Notes under the pieces: generated by a model
The model's database searches: none
Seen by the model: only the letters and a program-made list of their open reading frames with translations
Told to the model about the DNA's origin: nothing
In this document: positions 12,461 to 24,114 of the stretch, piece after piece
How positions within the stretch are numbered: the stretch's first letter is position 1
How the letters are laid out: the number at the start of each line of letters is the position of its first letter
Made by a program: the position numbers and the translations under genes
Origin: Pristionchus mayeri
Taxonomy: Eukaryota; Nematoda; Chromadorea; Rhabditida; Neodiplogasteridae
Length of the DNA stretch: 64,000 nt
Assembly: GCA_036245805.1 (NCBI GenBank)
Contig: BTRK01000003.1
Span: forward strand, 45,808,044-45,872,043
Reading direction: 5' to 3'

Positions 12461-13710
12461 TTAGGTTGAACAGAAAGTCTTTATAAACTTTTTATTTCAA
12501 TTCTTCTGACAATAAAGCGCAAGAGCGAAATCAAACGTATGCATCATTGTTATCTACGACAAATCTCCAACGTTCAGGCAACTTATGGATTCCCTCCTTA
12601 TAGAACCCATCTCGGCGCGAATCAAAATATTGCTTGAGTGCGGCCTCGATCGCCCCACGGGAAGTGAAGGATCTCTGATCGAGATGACGTGTCAGATCCG
12701 AGAACAACCAATCATCCGAAGGGGCCAAGCCAGGAGAATACGGTGTATGAGGGAGAACCATCCAGCCATATTTGGACAGCTCCTGCTTGACCTGCCGTAC
12801 AACATGGGCTCGGGCGTTATCGTGTTGATAGTACACTTTCTTGCCGTTCAGGGCAGATTGTGCGGATTTCTTCTTGAGATTCCGTAGTTGTTTAGTGTAG
12901 ACATATCCAGTAATTATCCGCTTCTCGGGTAGGAGCTCCCAGTAAATCGGGCCATCCACTCCCCACCAGGCAGAGAGCAAGATTTTCATAGGGTGAAGGT
13001 CAGGCTTTGCGACGTCCTGTGGGGTCTCATTGGCATCCACCCACTGTGCCTTCCTATGGTGATTCTCATAGCAGACCCACTTATCGACCCCTGTTATGAG
13101 ACGGTCCACCCATCGATCTCCAGCGTGAAGAGTGAGTAGAGAAAGGGAATCGTCGACACGGTGGTCAAACTGGTCTTGGGTCAATTTGTGGGGTATGAAA
13201 CGGTCTAGCTTCTTCTTCTTGCCAATGGAGACCAATCATTTTACGATGGTGCTTTGCGATACCCCAAGTGTGGCTGCCATGTCGCGGGTATTTGGAAAGG
13301 ATCCAATTCCACTACGATCCGTAGCGCATCCAAATCCAGCTCGGGTGGCCTCCCAGACCGGTCACGATCATCCATGGAAAAGTCCCCCTTCTCGAAGAGT
13401 TGGTACCAATTGCGCATGGTCTGGTAAGGAGTGGCATATGAATCGTACACTTCAGCCAACTGAAGTTCCTATTCCTTCATTGTAGTGTGAGAGAGGAATA
13501 CGAATAACAGAACGTTGCGGATGTGCAAGGCCGTGTGAACAAACATCGTGATCTTACTAGTAGCAGAATGAAAGGCGTGGAATGGGGAGTTGTTGACCAC
13601 ATAGTCCCTTTGTCATTTGTTATTCACTAGAGGCGAGGGAACACCAAAGGTCTCGTGCACTGAGCAGTGATCGAGCAAAACAGTTTATAAAGACTTTCTG
13701 TTCAACCTAA
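12461..13710 (-). mobile_element. Mariner element, family 1, dead copy
   Basis: 1250 bp with terminal inverted repeats starting TTAGGTTGAACAGAAAGTCT, flanked by TA (12459-12460 and 13711-13712). Same family as 25387-26637. The transposase reads on the minus strand and is broken. Confidence 0.92.
12531..13546 (-). pseudogene. Mariner transposase, multiply disabled
   Basis: Reading begins at ATG 13546 (MFVH...), homologous to the intact frame at 25551. Lesions against that copy are a TCG-to-TAG stop near residue 26, a 1-bp deletion near 13291 that shifts the frame after VVELDPFQ, a TGA just before 13235, and loss of the first catalytic Asp context (GVDKW in place of GDEKW). The second Asp (QHDNAR) and third Asp (SDDWLF) remain. 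A cut-and-paste DD34D transposase originally; it cannot function now. Confidence 0.88.
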
Positions 13711-13712
13711 TA

Positions 13713-14369
13713 TAATTGTATTTGATCTAGTGTTTACTAAGTAGGAGAAAATAATTTTATAAGAGAAAATCCCGGAAATTCGCATTTTTCAGTTCATTTA
13801 AATGAATGCACTAACACGCTGCATCAGCTAGAAGATGGTGCCATTGTGCGGGAACAGAAAGTAAAAAAAACAGAACTGCGTTGGTCTTACTGATTTCCCG
13901 TTTCAAGCAACAACAAAAGTGTGAGACCAGGTTCAGATTCAATAAGTAATCGAGTAGCGTTGAACTAAATAGCAACTTCCATCTGCCGTTCGAATCACTT
14001 GCTCACATTTACGCTCCGCCCACTTAGGAGGAGAAAGAGGCGCGTCGAAATCTGGTTCTCGAAATGACGCAGCGAATACTTATCCAAAAAATATGGAAAA
14101 AATTTTTTTGGGTACGTCTGACTAGTGTCTATAAACGACAGGGTGCCCGTCATGCATTATCTAATCAGAAATATCTAAAAAAGACCGATTTAGGGTTCAT
14201 GATAGGGGAATGGAAAGGTTCCGACGACAATTCTTAACACGGGCATGTTGCGATGGATAGTTCTTGATTTTAGGCGTCGATTGACACCGAGAACGTATTT
14301 TTAGGATTTTTTTCCGATTAATCATTTCACTTCAAAGGTTGAAGAGCGTGCGCTAATGAAACTGCAAAG
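13713..14369. other. Intergenic, nothing recognised
   Basis: AT-rich DNA between the mariner and the second copy of dispersed repeat X. No coding frame of note, no clear hairpin. Confidence 0.45.
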
Positions 14370-14745
14370 GGACGGTGCTTCCTCTCTAGTTTCTCGCTTG
14401 TCTCTCACCCGGCGTGTGCAGAGAGCGCGCGCTCTTGAGGACCTATGCCTTTCCTCTCTTCCTCGAGCAAGCTCGATGCCAAGCTATGCTCAAACTTTTG
14501 GAGAAACCAGGCAGAGCGGGCTCCGCCCACTTCGCTCTCGTCCCGATTTCGACTCCCTTTCCGTTGTGACTCTTTCGAGGTGTTTTTGGGCCATAAGTCG
14601 AGTCAAAGATGCGATATCGCCAAACGGCAAAAAGTATGACCTTATTTAGCCTCAAAGGGATACATTAGATCTACAAATGACCCTGCCAAAGCAATTCGGT
14701 CACCCACCTTGCGGTCTCTACATTTACGATTCATAAAGAGATTCT
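14370..14745 (+). repeat. Dispersed repeat X, copy 2
   Basis: A diverged direct copy of 11571-12075, missing part of the middle. The best-conserved part is about 14584-14735, where the TTTTGGGCC, TCAAA, TATTTAGCC, ATACATTA and ACCCACCTTG blocks come in the same order. Confidence 0.55.
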
Positions 14746-15064
14746 GGCACTATATTTCCCCCCGTTAAATTGCACCATTACACGATTCACTATCGATTTT
14801 GTTCCTACAGCCATTATTTTATCTACTACCAATACAGAGTTAAGTTGCGTACAAGTATTACATTAGTTTACAACCCTAAACTTCATTACAAATGTGATCG
14901 CAATAATCCGCTGCAGCAGATAAACGATGGTTCATGAAAGACCAGAAAATGGTTTTTAAAAATATTTTTAAAGTACCAATAAGCAAGCAATCCACTGCGA
15001 CGGTGTTCTCACAGATTTTGCCGCTCACTTCCCGTTTCAGGGAACCACTAAAGTATTAGACTTA

Positions 15065-15364
15065 TGTTGTGTAGTCGCCTGTCCCGTACTCCAAGAGCAA
15101 AGAGGGAACCGAGCTTTATCGCAGGGCAAGAGAGAGCAACCGCTCAATACAAGAGAAACGGGGAAGAAGGACGAGAGAGGGCGAGAGACGAGTTGGGCGG
15201 ACTCGTCCTGAATATGCGAGACAGGGTCATTAACAGGTGACATGCTAATAGACAATGGGGAGAGGAGGGGAGAGTGCAATCTGCACTAGACGAGGGGAGA
15301 GGGGAGTGTGGTCTGCACGTATTCTAATTGACTATGGGTACAAGGCAAGGGCCTTTACACAACA
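15065..15364 (-). repeat. 3' LTR
   Basis: TG...CA bounded, 300 bp, downstream in the minus-strand sense and next to the polypurine-like tract. It is near-identical to 18081-18380, with C/A and T/G differences in the compared sequence. Confidence 0.92.
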
Positions 15365-15430
15365 CCTCCCTCCAATATTCAAACTGAGGGTGAATCTGAT
15401 ACATAATAGACAATTACGACGATGCAATAA

Positions 15431-17655
15431 TCAATGGGCCACGGTCGAAGCACATAGGGGCTCTTTCCGAGTGTCGTACTGTCGTTCTCCACTACTTCTG
15501 TGGGCTCGTTCTTTCTCCGACGGACGCTGCATAGCGAGACTGGACGACAACTCGTGTAGATGCCCTCGTTGATGCACACTTGAACACGATGCAGATGTCG
15601 GTGCACTTGAACTCGATGACGTTGTCGTTGCACTTGAGCTCGATAGCCTTGACGTTGTGAGTGTACGTGACGTATCACAGTCGTTACCCTCATCGTCAAG
15701 CACGGATTCATTTCCGTTCATTATGAACATTCGTGATTCACTTCTTACACGATTCCGTTCACACGCCTTTGCCATCAGATCTTTACTACGTGCCTCATCC
15801 TGGCAGTTCATGTCTCTCGATTCTGACAATGGCAACTTTTCAGGCGGACCCTCGTCGTGGAAAATCGTTCTGTCCTTGATAGAATTCTCGAGACACGTCT
15901 CATCAGCCCCAGGATCGCCACTGAATGCCTCCTCATGGCAATCAGAATTCAACGAACTTCCACAGTTCTCGCCTGATCCGGGCTTACGTAGTCTCCTCAG
16001 TGATCCCTCTTTTAGGTCAATCACTGATTCATCGAGCGACCCCTCACTGTAATCAGTCGCTGTATTCTCGGGCAGTCCCTCCTGTAGGTCAACTGCAGAT
16101 TCCTCTAGTGATCCCTCTACTAGGTCAATCACTAGTTCTTCAGATGACTCCTTCTCTTGGACAGTCACTCTGTTCTCGGGCGACCCCTCCTTGAGGTCAG
16201 TCGCTTTGTACATGAGTGGTCCCGCACTGCGGTCAACCGAACTCATGTTCCTCGGTTCCACTTCACACACTTTCACCGATCTGGGAATCAGCTTAAAGAA
16301 TTTCCTGAAGTTGTCCTTTCCGAGGATATTCAACTTCGATTTACTGATGAACACTCTGCTTCTTATCGTCACTCCATTCAATCCGATATCCAGCTGGCAT
16401 AATCCCGTCAACTTCAGACTTGACGCATTAGCACACATCGCATTTTCCTTGGTCCGTACACGTAGTGGCCTTCCTGCCTTTATCCAAGATTCCTCCGAAA
16501 TGATGGTCAAATCAGATCCCGTATCTGCGATCATTGTGACAGCCCTCCCGTTGATTCTCATTTCGATGTCGAACGACGAATCCCTCGGTGCATTCTCGTT
16601 CACAATTGCAAGGGCCTTGTTTTCACGGCTTGGCTCCTCGTTGTCGCCTTCTTTCTCATTCGGACATTTACATGCATGATGACCAGTCTGATTGCAGTTG
16701 AAACACACGGAATCCTTGTTAGGGCATTCAGATCGCCTGTGCCGCCAATCACATCCGGCACATCGCTGTTTCTGATCTGTTTCACTCCCACTTGGTCTTT
16801 GATCTCTGTATCGACCGTGGTTTCTCCCTGCATTCACGTGCGTACTGGTTTGGTTTGCCACCAAATGCGCATCTCCGTACACTTCTTTGTACGTATCCAC
16901 CACTCCAAGAATTGACTGAATCGTCGGCTTTTTTTAAGATCTGATTTCATTCATCACGTGGAACATCGTAGCAACGTGTCTGGGAAGATCAATACCAGCC
17001 AGCATCACAATTGCCTTGAACTGCTCCAGAGGCATATCCTTGATATTTGCCTCTTCCACTACTCTGTTTACGATAGATGAAAACGCCTTGATATCATCAC
17101 ACTTCAGCTTAGACATCTTGAGACCGAATACATCTAGTCTCTTCTCAAACACAGACCTTTTGTCTCCAAACAAGTCCTGCATTTTTGTGACAATCTCTAC
17201 GAAAGTGAGATCCGATGACCTCTTTGGTCTGATGTGGTCTGTGAACTGCTTGTATACTCCGTCATCCACGTGACGAAGCAGTAACCTTCCCTTATCACCA
17301 TCAGCCATTTCTGCCAGGTCATTCTCGAATATCTCTCTGTGACGGTCAATCCACGTGTCAAACGTCACCCCATCCTCTGGGTTATACGAGAAATTTCTGA
17401 TCTGCTTCTCGAGAGAATGCTCGGTCCTCTGTGTCTGGTTCCATTCGACAACTCCGACGTCGCGTCGGATCTCTCCGGTCTCTCATTCAGCGGCATCTGA
17501 ATGGCCTCATTCTGTTTCTCCATTTGCTCTTTCTGGCTTTCCATTTGTGCTCTCAACAGTTCATTCTGTTCTTTCTGTGCCGCGAGCATCTGAGCGATCA
17601 TTTTCATCGCCTCTCCATTTGCATCTCCGCCGGTCCCACTCGCTTCACTAGGCAT
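15431..17655 (-). pseudogene. Gag-protease polyprotein of the LTR element
   Basis: ATG at 17655 starts MPSEASGTGG, followed by a Gln/Glu-rich coiled segment. A 1-nt frameshift at about 17426 leads into the capsid-like region (PEDGVTFDTWIDRHREIF..., 17368-16934), which resembles nematode retroelement gag. An in-frame TAA at 16934-16936 interrupts it, and the same frame resumes (16933-15431). Two knuckles follow, CAGCDWRHRRSEC and CFNCNQTGHHACKC, then protease motif ADTGSD. After the protease comes a run of degenerate DLxEGSxE repeats (about 16020-16230) and a Ser/Thr-rich tail in place of RT. Two breaks make autonomous gag synthesis doubtful. Confidence 0.85.
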
Positions 17656-17824
17656 CCTTGTGACACGTGTACTATCTATCGAGTGAGTACAGTCTCGGAA
17701 CGGTTCACTACCACTAGTGAAACCTCACTGCTTTCGAGCTCACTTTCTGCCACGCACTCAGAAGGACAGAAAGAAAATCAGCGCCTCCGGCCGACCTCGA
17801 CAAATCACTGTTTCCAAACGCTCA

Positions 17825-17980
17825 GTTCCCGAAGGAACCTACAACACTCAGCTCCCAAAGGAACCTACAGACACTCAGCTCCCGAAGGAACCTACAGACA
17901 CTCAGCTCCCGAAGGAACCTACAGACACTCAGCTCACGAAGGAACCTACAGACACTCAGCCCCCGAAGGAACCTACACAC
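17825..17980. repeat. 27-bp tandem repeat in the LTR element leader, about 6 copies
   Basis: The unit CCGAAGGAACCTACAGACAC, with CTCAGCTC linking, repeats about six times with a few substitutions. It lies between the 5' LTR and the gag ATG, that is in the untranslated leader of the minus-strand transcript. Confidence 0.9.
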
Positions 17981-18054
17981 AAAAACGAGAGGAAACGTAC
18001 TGGACACTCGACTCGGAACACGAAACACAAGAACGAACACAGGAAACAGGCAAC

Positions 18055-18080
18055 GCCTAATCGTGAGTACTGATCGCCAA
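18055..18080 (-). other. Primer-binding-site candidate
   Basis: In the minus-strand sense the base after the 5' LTR is followed by TGGCGATCAGTACTCACG, starting with the TGG expected opposite a tRNA CCA end. I cannot name the tRNA. Confidence 0.5.
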
Positions 18081-18380
18081 TGTTGTGTAGTCGCATGTCC
18101 CGTACTCCAAGAGCAAAGAGGGAACCGAGCTTTATCGCAGGGCAAGAGAGAGCAACCGCTCAATACAAGAGAAACGGGGAAGAAGGACGAGAGAGGGCGA
18201 GAGACGAGTTGGGCGGACTCGTCCTGAATATGCGAGACAGGGTCATTAACAGGTGACATGCTAATAGACAATGGGGAGAGGAGGGGAGAGTGCAATCTGC
18301 ACTAGACGAGGGGAGAGGGGAGTGTGGTCTGCACGTATGCTAATTGACTATGGGTACAAGGCAAGGGCCTTTACACAACA
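18081..18380 (-). repeat. 5' LTR
   Basis: The upstream LTR in the minus-strand sense, 300 bp, TG...CA bounded, next to the target duplication ACTTA at 18381-18385 and to the primer-binding-site candidate. Confidence 0.92.
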
Positions 18381-18431
18381 ACTTACTATCTCTTCAATGC
18401 TTTCTTAGCAATTCAATCATCTATACCTATA

Positions 18432-19446
18432 TGAGGCCGGTTGCCGAAAAGTCAAACTAGGGCTGGCACACCAAAATTTTGAAAAATTGGGGTTTTCGAG
18501 GGCGCTGATCATCATGGTCTACTTCATTTTGCACCAAAGCGGCCGGTGCAGCCGGGCTGCAGGCAGGCCGGATTTTGTTTTTCCTGGATAACTCAAAAAC
18601 TACATGACCGATCTTCTTGAAATTTGAGCAGGTGGTAAATCTGGTCATTCATATTTCGAAGAAATTTTAAGAACAAAAAATATATTATGCAAATTAGGCA
18701 AAATATATTTATCGAATACAAGGGAGAAGCGGGAGTTGAATTTGGGATAGAAAAATGCGCCTTGACGAGAAGTTAATTTTTCGTATGATATGTGTGAGGT
18801 TTATGATTATCGCATTTTTGTTATGATAGATTTTCTGCGTGATTCTTCCGCCGAAATCGTGAGAATCAAGGAATTGAAATGAGTTTCACTTCAGAAAAGG
18901 AGAGGACAAAGGGCTCAGGCGATCTTCTGATACGTTTGCCCCACTAATCAACGTCATTATATCTCATTTTAGGTGAAACTCATTTCAATTCCTCGATTCT
19001 CACGATTTCGGCGGAAGAATCACGCAGAAAATCTATCATAACAAAAATACGATAATCAGAAAAGTCACACACACCGTACGAAAAATAATCCTCTCGTCAA
19101 GGCTCATCTTTCTGTCCCAAATTCAGCTTCCGCTTCTCCCTTGTATTCGATAAATAGATTTTTGCCTAATTTGCATAAAATATTTTTCTTCTGAAAATTG
19201 TTCGAAATATGAATGACCAGATTTACCACCAGCACAAATTTCAAGAAAATCGGTCATGTAGTTTTTGAGTTATCCAGGAAAAACAAAATCCGGTCTGCCT
19301 GCAGCCCGGCTGCACCGGCCGGTTTGGTGCAAAATGAAGTAGACCGTGATGATCAGCGCCCTCGAAAACCCCTTTCCCCAATTTTTCGAAATTTTGGTGT
19401 GTCAGCCTCCACACAGTGTTTGCCGACTCTTCGGCAACCGGCCTCA
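18432..19446. mobile_element. TA-flanked foldback MITE, about 1.0 kb
   Basis: The ends are TGAGGCCGGTTGCCGAA and its reverse complement, with TA at 18430-18431 and 19447-19448. The arms, about 18432-18888 and 18970-19446, are diverged inverted repeats, giving mirror translations (18457-18648 and 19213 onward) that I do not call genes. The loop of about 80 bp is unpaired. Size and architecture match 8783-9802, and both contain GCAGCC-rich segments, so they may belong to one superfamily. Confidence 0.83.
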
Positions 19447-19448
19447 TA

Positions 19449-19612
19449 TATAAAGCGCAGTGTCCCGCCGTCTGTTCGGATTGCGAAACAGCTGCGAAAC
19501 GATTACGAAACGTGAAGGGAGAGATCGCGAGTCAACAAGTTGCGAAAGAGTGATTGCGAAACCTACTCCACTAGGACGGGGCCCCCGCCGAAGGCGGGGG
19601 GAGCCGGACTAG
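19449..19612 (+). mobile_element. Helitron-type 3' terminus
   Basis: CCCCCGCC-GAA-GGCGGGGG (19582-19600) forms an 8-bp stem with a triloop. Eight bases further on comes CTAG (19609-19612), followed by T. A GC hairpin just upstream of CTRR next to a host T is the classic Helitron 3' end. Upstream, a GCGAAAC-type motif recurs about five times (19480-19562). I did not find the 5' TC end or any Rep/helicase coding, so the element is non-autonomous or truncated. The left limit given is the edge of the neighbouring MITE, not a proven boundary. Confidence 0.55.
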
Positions 19613-22111
19613 TAAATAATAAAATAATATTCACACCATGCTCCACTTTGTATATTGAACCCCTCGTGATATATATTAATATCTCATCCCCATCAAAACC
19701 ATGCTTATGTTATTTCCAGACTCGCGTACGATATTTATGCTTGTGCGATTGCTTACACAGAAAATCCACTTGCTCACCTTCATTCGCTCAAGGGAAACTC
19801 GAATGGAGGAGAGAAGAAGGGCAGAGGCTTCCTGCGAATGAGCCAGCGAAATCCTGCAATCGGCGTTAATGAGCAGAATGTGTGAATAATAGGCAGGACA
19901 ATCTGAATTATATTTTAATTATTAGGAGTTGAAAGCCTCACGCGATTAGCTAATCCCAGAACACTCATGCCTTTCGGATACTAGTGGAACGAAAATCTCT
20001 TCATCTGTCCTTACCTTCTCCTCTATCCGATGTCTCTCGAACGTCTGACGGTAAGAAATTGAAGTATCTTTCGAAACAATCACACAATCCGAGAGTTCGT
20101 ATGTATGATACACATATGGTCAGGGTAGATATGAAATATTCGGCATATCAATAGCATGTAAATAATATTTGCAGAATTGCACATCTTTTGATACTGCTAA
20201 TTGGCGCATTTAATTCTTAGGAGCTTAATTGAGTTTGTTTTAGGAATGAGTTTGTTTGTTTTATCAACTGAGTTAGTGCTTGCAGGGTATATTCTTACTC
20301 GCGCCAGTGTAGAAGAAGGAGGATGAATCGGCCGAAGATGTTGCGAAGTTTATTTTCTCATTTCTCACTCGTCGCATTCTCGCACCACGTGGATCTCTTA
20401 GGTATGAAAGATCTCGTGGTCAGCAATCATACAGTGGTTTTCGTAAATAACAATATTAAAAATCTATTGAAAATAATAGCAGCTGCGCATGGAAAGCGCC
20501 GATGGTTCAAAGGCACTTGCTCGTAAATATTGTCGATTGTATGGTTGGCTCTCGCACTCGCATAAGGCCTTTTCATGCGCCCTCTCGTTCATCCAATGAA
20601 CACTCGAGCCAAAGAAGGTGAGAAAATTGATTCTTTTCCTCTTTCGATTTTCTAACACAATTCGATAGATTATGAAGGTAAGGATGTGAAGATTAGCAGA
20701 AAAATGTGTCACCAGGAAAGGGCACTGCAATTTCATCCCCTTTTCATACAAACAGTGGAACAAGAAAATTGTTCAGCTTTGATTGTTTATGTTTTTATGT
20801 AGAAATAGAGGGAGGGAACTGATCACGAATTCCTATGTGATCGTGGGTTGTAATTTTCAAATAGAATGACGTCAGATATTCATAATTCAATTTCTCTTAT
20901 AACCAATGCTCAAAAATGTATCGTTAGTTGAAGTTTGGCAGTATCGTCGTCGGTGGGATATGCGGAGAAAACATGTGAATCCGAAGAACACTGTGAATCC
21001 AACCCAGGCGCTTCGAAAGCGCGCACCCATGTGCATTTGGGTTATGTTTAATGTACTTCATAGAATCAGATTCTCTCTGGAAATCCATGGTTTCCATGAC
21101 TTCTGTTCTGTCTTCTCCTTCGACTTTGTCTGGTCAAAGAAAACTTGTGAGAGTGCGACGAAAACGAAAACCTAGATCGTATGATAATTTGAGATTTTCT
21201 AATAATAGTTGACTACACATGATTAGCTTCTGGCTTTCTTCCTTTGCTATGTGTGTATATCACAACTCAAGTTCACCTTTGTTCCCAAAACAAAACTTAG
21301 TCTTCCTTGTACACACCTTTTCGTCGTTTAGTATACGGTTACTTTCCGTTGCGGTCGGACGCTTCCATCCCGACACCCTATCGGTCCATTGAAAGTTTGT
21401 AAAAATATACAAAAATAGTTAATTAAATAATTTATTTTATCATTCTGCATTTATATCTAACCGGGGATCCCAATATTAGTCTCGCAGGATTATTTTTAGG
21501 TTCATTCGGACTTCGCAGGATATATATTGCCAATGCAAATAGGCTCGCTTGTCAATTTCAAGCGGATGGTTTGGGCATATACAATGTATTTTTTAAAAGG
21601 GGTGAATTTGCTCATTTCATATATTCTGTTTATGGGATACGCGCTGACTCCTTTTCTTCAGTTTTTTCTCTTCATAATGTGATTGTCAAATTTTGTTGAG
21701 AGTTTTTTATATCGATATGAGGCGATCAAATCGCCGCAACCTGGAAAACACGTAACCTTGGGATGCTCGTGGAACGGGAAAGTGCCAACTGGTATATTTA
21801 TGATATTTAGTATTCTCAGGGTGCGCGCTGCTTCATCTTCCGCTTCCTCCTGTACGATCCATTTGAGACGCCCTTCCAGTGAAATAAGTACGCGTGGTGA
21901 TGACATAGTGTGAGTTGTTTTTATTTTAATTTATATGCGAAGTTGCTGCAACATGCGCTCCTGTAATTTTTTCTTACAATTCGCATTATTCGTCTGACGA
22001 TCGAAAAGTGCGTGTCAGCATGCGACGTATTTGAAAACCTAGAGCGTCATAAAAATTGTATTTTATATAGACCCGAATTTCCAATGGTTGATTTGCAACA
22101 ATCTGAATTTG
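19613..22111. other. Old dispersed repeats, no gene supported
   Basis: AT-rich DNA with decayed pieces of the family described at 30309-31480 and 42415-43810. These include GCGATTGCTTA...TTGCTCACC at about 19748-19790, a GGAACGAAAAT block at about 19987, CGTCGCATTCTCGC at about 20370, and a further diverged block near 21750. The minus strand at 21906-21690 has a somewhat codon-like GC-richer stretch but no splice context that I can defend. Confidence 0.45.
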
Positions 22112-22450
22112 TTATGAGAGACTTTTTGTGTCAGTGAACATGTGCTTGGCAAAGTGCGAAAAATCGAAATCGCCCATAATGTGCCTACATGTAGTACTCG
22201 ACGAGCATAGATCGGGTGCCCCATCCCGAGTGTTCTAGATCACTCTCTGCGAAATGGGACACATTTAAATCTTAACAGTGAAATTTCGAATTTCGCCATT
22301 TCGAAACCGATTTGAATGGTTGATGCCTCAAAAAATGATAATATTCCAAGGATTATATGCAACAAATTCTAGAATGATTGGGCATCAACTCGTGAAGAAA
22401 CATCGAAAAAAAATTTTATTTTATTTTTCATTTATTCAGATGGGTGGGTA

Positions 22451-22676
22451 GCCACCATTTTTATTGTTTTATTATCTCGAGCTTTATGCATACTATTAGT
22501 AGAAAAAATGTCTCTTCATTCTGCACACTGTCTCATCACTCGAGTACGGTAGTTTGATGTGATCACGAAATGATTTTATTTCAATATCTCAAAAACTGTA
22601 TTTTTCATTTTTTTGAAATTTTTTCTATTAATAGTATGCATAAAGCTCGAGATAATAAAACTATAAAAATGGTGGC
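22451..22676. mobile_element. Small TA-flanked hairpin MITE, 226 bp
   Basis: The ends GCCACCATTTTTAT and ATAAAAATGGTGGC lie between TA dinucleotides (22449-22450, 22677-22678). The arms of about 68 bp include CTCGAGCTTTATGCATACTA and its complement. Inserted in the loop of the outer foldback. Confidence 0.8.
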
Positions 22677-22952
22677 TACCAACTAGGGTTGGTCAAATCG
22701 GGTCGGGCCAGTCGGGAGCCCGACTTTCAAACTCGACTCGGGCTCAGCTCGACTCGAGCCTGAGTACTCGGGCCGATCGAAAACGGTGCTAACCCGATCG
22801 GGCGGCCCGACCTCGAGAGTGAAGAGTCGAGCGGCTCGACCGGCCCGATTTGGCCCGACTCGGCCCGACTCGACCCGATCTCTCGAGCGAAAGAATTATG
22901 GCGATTCCGCGTCGCTCTCAACATTATAATTTCAGGTTCTCCTAGAAAGTAA

Positions 22953-23013
22953 CCGACTGGTGAAATGGTTGTATTTTACACCTTCAGCAAAAAAGTTGCT
23001 GGTTCAATTCCGC
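22953..23013 (+). ncRNA. tRNA-like sequence 1 inside foldback
   Basis: CTGGTGAAATGGTT (22957-22970) resembles an A box and GGTTCAATTCC (23001-23011) a B box, at tRNA-like spacing. The T and anticodon stems pair poorly, so it is a tRNA pseudogene or tRNA-derived motif, not a confident tRNA gene. Confidence 0.35.
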
Positions 23014-23107
23014 TTGATTCGGATGAGTTTTTGCTCAAGTTCTTTAACTTTTTTGTTCAGTTGTCATCACTATAACCTACAAATTGAGCAAAAACGGAAA
23101 ATTGATA

Positions 23108-23173
23108 GCGGAATTGAACCGGGGTCTTTCGACTACAAGGTGCAAAACACAACCACTTCACCAATCGGCTACT
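23108..23173 (-). ncRNA. tRNA-like sequence 2 inside foldback
   Basis: On the minus strand the A-box-like ATTGGTGAAGTGGTT (23165-23151) is followed by the B box GGTTCAATTCC (23120-23110). It is the inverted partner of 22953-23013, with better A-box agreement. Only part of the T stem pairs. Confidence 0.4.
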
Positions 23174-23774
23174 TGCCTCATGAGCATCAAACGATAATGG
23201 TGAGCAGAACGCCGAAATGCCCCTCTGAGATCGGGTCGGCTCGAGTCGGGCCGAATCGGGCCGACGCGGGCCGAGTCGGGCTAGTCGGGCCAAGTCGGGC
23301 TAATCGAGCCGCTCGACTCTTCATTCTCGATATCGGGCCGCCCGATCGGGTTTCGAGCCAACTCGGGCTAAAATAAGGGTTTTCCGAGTCGAGTACTCGA
23401 ATACCGGGTTGGCCCGATTTCACCAACCCTACTACCAACCCATCTGAAAAAATTAAAGATAAAAATTTTTTTTCGATGTTTCTTCACGAGTTGATGCCCA
23501 ATCATTCTTGAATTTGTTACATATAATCCATGGAATATTGTCAATTTTTGAGGCATCAACCATTCAAATCGGTTTCGAAATGGAGAAATTCGAAATTTCA
23601 ATGTCAAGATTTAAATGTGTCCCATTTCGCAGAGAGTGATCTAGAACACTCCTGATGAGGCACCCGAGCTATGCTCGTCGAGTACTACATGTAGGCACAT
23701 TATAGGCGATTTCGATTTTTCTCACTTTGCCAAGGGTCTTCACAAACGTTCACTGACTCAAAAAGTCTCTCATA

Positions 23775-24114
23775 TGTGCTTTAACTGAATAATATTTATT
23801 ATAATATAGTTACGAGAAAGGTCGTTTGATTCTTCTGTCTTGAATTTGTTCTCACAATTCAATTCACAGTTTCACTTGATAAGTAAGTCATCGTATGAGC
23901 CGATACTGTCGATTTCTTGTAACTTTCGAATTTATAAAATGCTTGAACAGTAATGCTTCGCGTTCCTGTAGTTTATGAGTGCGGTTGACGCTGAAGAAGG
24001 ACTGCGTCAAATCGAGAGTTAAGTGATAATTATGTGAATTATATTGCGAATCATATTGCATATATTATATTATATTCATATCATATTTAATCATATTGTG
24101 AATTATATTGCGAT
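23775..24114. other. AT-rich intergenic
   Basis: Includes an ATATT-rich stretch at about 24040-24110. Nothing recognised. Confidence 0.5.

Larger units (their letters stand above)
15065..18380 (-). mobile_element. LTR retrotransposon (Ty3/Gypsy-like), gag-protease only
   Basis: Two 300-bp direct repeats (15065-15364 and 18081-18380) start TGTTGTG and end ACAACA, and are flanked by the 5-bp duplication ACTTA (15060-15064 and 18381-18385). The LTRs differ at only two positions that I noticed, so the insertion is young. The element reads on the minus strand. Internal DNA encodes gag, two zinc knuckles and an aspartic protease. RT, RNase H and integrase are absent, so it needs enzymes in trans. 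A purine-rich GGAGGGAGGTG adjoins the 3' LTR. Confidence 0.93.
22686..23429. mobile_element. GC-rich TA-flanked foldback element, 744 bp
   Basis: The ends GGGTTGGT and ACCAACCC lie between TA (22684-22685, 23430-23431). The arms of about 200 bp consist of imperfect repeats of TCGGGCCGA-like words, far GC-richer than the surroundings. The core holds two tRNA-like sequences in inverted orientation. No protein. Confidence 0.78.
22112..23774. repeat. Outer foldback of a nested set
   Basis: 22112-22447 is the diverged reverse complement of 23437-23774. Shared blocks include GAGAGACTTTTTG, GTCCCATTTCGCAGAGAGTG and TTCTTCACGAGTTGATGCCC. Its centre is occupied by two further TA-flanked inverted-repeat elements (22451-22676 and 22686-23429). 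Confidence 0.8.

Noticed and set aside
16934..16936. Programmed readthrough or frameshift at the TAA before the A7 run in the gag of the LTR element
   Set aside because: Frame is unchanged after the TAA, and a 1-nt frameshift lies upstream, so random decay is simpler.
17825..17980. CRISPR-like array
   Set aside because: Units are contiguous with no unique spacers and lie in an LTR element leader of a eukaryote.
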